From contig CP018227.1 of assembly GCA_016865035.1 (NCBI GenBank), forward strand, positions 2,757,501 through 2,821,500: a stretch of 64,000 nt of DNA, written 5' to 3'. The notes under the pieces are model-generated. The model did not search any database, was not told where the DNA came from, and saw nothing but the letters and a program-made list of their open reading frames with translations. This DNA comes from Kordiimonadales bacterium IMCC3096. GTDB taxonomy: Bacteria; Pseudomonadota; Alphaproteobacteria; Minwuiales; Minwuiaceae. This document shows, piece after piece, positions 62,856 through 64,000 of this stretch; position 1 is the stretch's first letter; every line of letters starts with the position of its first letter. Both the position numbers and the translations under genes were made by a program.

Positions 62856-64000
62856 TCAGGCTCCGATCTTCTCCCGACGGACCTTGATGCCGGCTGCTTC
62901 GCGGTCCCAGGTGTCGGCGGTGACGCCGTCCTCGCGCAGTTTCACCTTCTGGATCTTCTGCGTCGGCGTCTTGGGCAGGTCATCGACGATGCGGACATAG
63001 CGCGGCAGCATGAAGTGCGCCATGCGCGGCTCAAGGAAGCGGAACAGGGCCTCCGGATCGATTGTCTCGCCGGGGGAGGGCGCAACGACCACCATCACCT
63101 CGTCCTCGTTCAGTTCCGAAGGTACGGGAATGGCTGCGGCCTCGCGAATGGCGGGGAACTGCGTGACTTCCGATTCGACCTCGAAGGAGGAGATGTTCTC
63201 GCCCCGGCGGCGGATCGCATCCTTGATGCGGTCGACGAAGTAGAAATAGCCCTGTTCGTCATAGCGGAAGCCGTCTCCTGTATGGAACCAGCCGTTGCGC
63301 CAGGCCTTCGCCGTCGCTTCCGGGTTCTTGTAGTAGCCGTGGTTCATGGCCCAGGGGCGGTCCGTGCGCACGATCAGCTCGCCCACGACGCCTGGCGCGA
63401 CCTCGCAGTCATTCTCGTCAACCACGCGCACCTCGACACCTTCGCGTGGGGTGCCGCAGGTGCCGATCTTCGGCGGGTTGGCCTCCGATGTGATGGGGGA
63501 GGAAATCTCGGTCATGTTGAAGCCGGTGTACATGTCGATGCCGTACCGCTCTCCCAGTGCCAGAGAATCCTCGTTCCAGGGAATGGTCACGATGGACCGC
63601 ATCGGATGGTCCCTGTCGCGGTTGCTCGCCGGCAGCTTCAGCAGGAACGGGGTCATGGCGCCGACAAGACAGGTGCTGGTGACGCCATTGCGGCGCACCG
63701 ACTCCCAGAAGCCATCCGTGCGGAAACTGTCCTCCACCACGCAGGACCCGCCCTTCGCCAGCATCACGTAGAGAAAGATCGTGCCGCCGACATGGAACAG
63801 CGGCAGGTTCACCAGGACACGGTCGTCGCCGGACAGGAAGTCGTAGGCCTCGCAGGCCATGCTGTGGGCCTGGATATAGGATGACAGCACCGCCTTCGAC
63901 GGCCCGGTCGTGCCGGAGGTGAAGATGATGTACTGGGTGTCCCAGGGCGCGACCTCGATCACTTCCTCCAGCGGCTCGGCGCTTTCCAGCAGGCTGAACG
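62856..64000 (-). CDS. AMP-forming acyl-CoA ligase (5' end outside window)
   Basis: The frame stays open to the window edge, so about 381 C-terminal residues are seen. The P-loop FTSGTTGPSKAVL, FNMTEISSPI, the motif GDGFRYDEQGYFYFVDR and the C-terminal lysine in TQKIQKVKL are present. The pattern resembles ATP-dependent carnitine/crotonobetaine- and fatty-acid-type ligases. It converges with the AraC gene. Substrate unknown. Confidence 0.88.
   Translation of the reverse strand, partial: FSLLESAEPLEEVIEVAPWDTQYIIFTSGTTGPSKAVLSSYIQAHSMACEAYDFLSGDDRVLVNLPLFHVGGTIFLYVMLAKGGSCVVEDSFRTDGFWESVRRNGVTSTCLVGAMTPFLLKLPASNRDRDHPMRSIVTIPWNEDSLALGERYGIDMYTGFNMTEISSPITSEANPPKIGTCGTPREGVEVRVVDENDCEVAPGVVGELIVRTDRPWAMNHGYYKNPEATAKAWRNGWFHTGDGFRYDEQGYFYFVDRIKDAIRRRGENISSFEVESEVTQFPAIREAAAIPVPSELNEDEVMVVVAPSPGETIDPEALFRFLEPRMAHFMLPRYVRIVDDLPKTPTQKIQKVKLREDGVTADTWDREAAGIKVRREKIGA

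Overview
The window is GC-rich chromosomal DNA (well above 60 percent by eye) carrying about 59 densely packed protein genes and one tRNA gene. I see no insertion sequence, integrase, phage gene, CRISPR array or rRNA. Gene content points to an alphaproteobacterium, probably a marine or soil Rhodospirillales-type heterotroph. The markers are an EipB/DUF1849 envelope protein, a long-form CtaA/COX15, an argD-argF-hslO operon, an encapsulated-ferritin-like protein close to the Rhodospirillum type, a cobalamin-dependent methylmalonyl-CoA mutase, and many SDR, LLM and hydantoinase/oxoprolinase genes. The taxonomic call is inference from family content, not a search.

Layout. 1-6.2 kb: the end of a MoxR-type ATPase, a persulfide-dioxygenase-like hydrolase, a JmjC oxygenase, and an overlapping trio (class II aldolase, secreted LamG-like protein, trypsin-like protease). 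6.2-7.9 kb: BASS transporter and SDR. 8-11.2 kb: a four-gene overlapping operon (EncFtn-like ferroxidase, MFS transporter, TPR protein, ChaN) that looks devoted to iron or haem. 11.3-17.7 kb: 3-hydroxybutyrate dehydrogenase, diguanylate cyclase, 2-hydroxyacid dehydrogenase, EipB, GNAT, YifB, SDR. 17.9-22.5 kb: catabolic cluster (ALDH, rhodanese, SDR) facing a PhyH dioxygenase and an LLM oxidoreductase. 22.6-24.5 kb: CtaA and two tandem small paralogues of unknown function. 24.9-33.2 kb: methylmalonyl-CoA mutase, orphan ABC-2 permease, argD-argF-hslO-lipoprotein-RidA, LLM oxidoreductase.

33.2-45.1 kb is the most coherent metabolic region. It holds an orphan HyuB, an SDR and a branched-chain-type periplasmic binding protein, divergent from livG-livF-livH-livM-like genes, an acyl-CoA ligase and a DUF7064-like protein. 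Converging on these are an APH-family kinase and a small partner that resemble the LvaA/LvaB pair of levulinate catabolism. The inferred logic is uptake of an organic acid, activation to its CoA ester and further modification. The kinase has lost the aspartate normally used as catalytic base (HGA in place of HGD).

45.5-53.5 kb: a transglutaminase-like protein, a 1613-residue secreted protein with RTX repeats at both ends, Ig/cadherin-like modules and a seven-repeat FG-GAP propeller, and two overlapping LysR genes divergent from it. 53.6-56.2 kb: tRNA-Arg(ACG), an OmpA-like lipoprotein, a two-gene MaoC-type dehydratase and a REPIN-like palindromic element. 56.2-64 kb: an acyl-CoA ligase, a HyuA/HyuB pair with a divergent AraC regulator, and a second ligase cut by the window end.

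The best leads for something new are the EncFtn-MFS-TPR-ChaN operon, the LvaAB-like pair with the altered catalytic motif, the double-ended RTX protein, and the tandem 104-residue paralogues.
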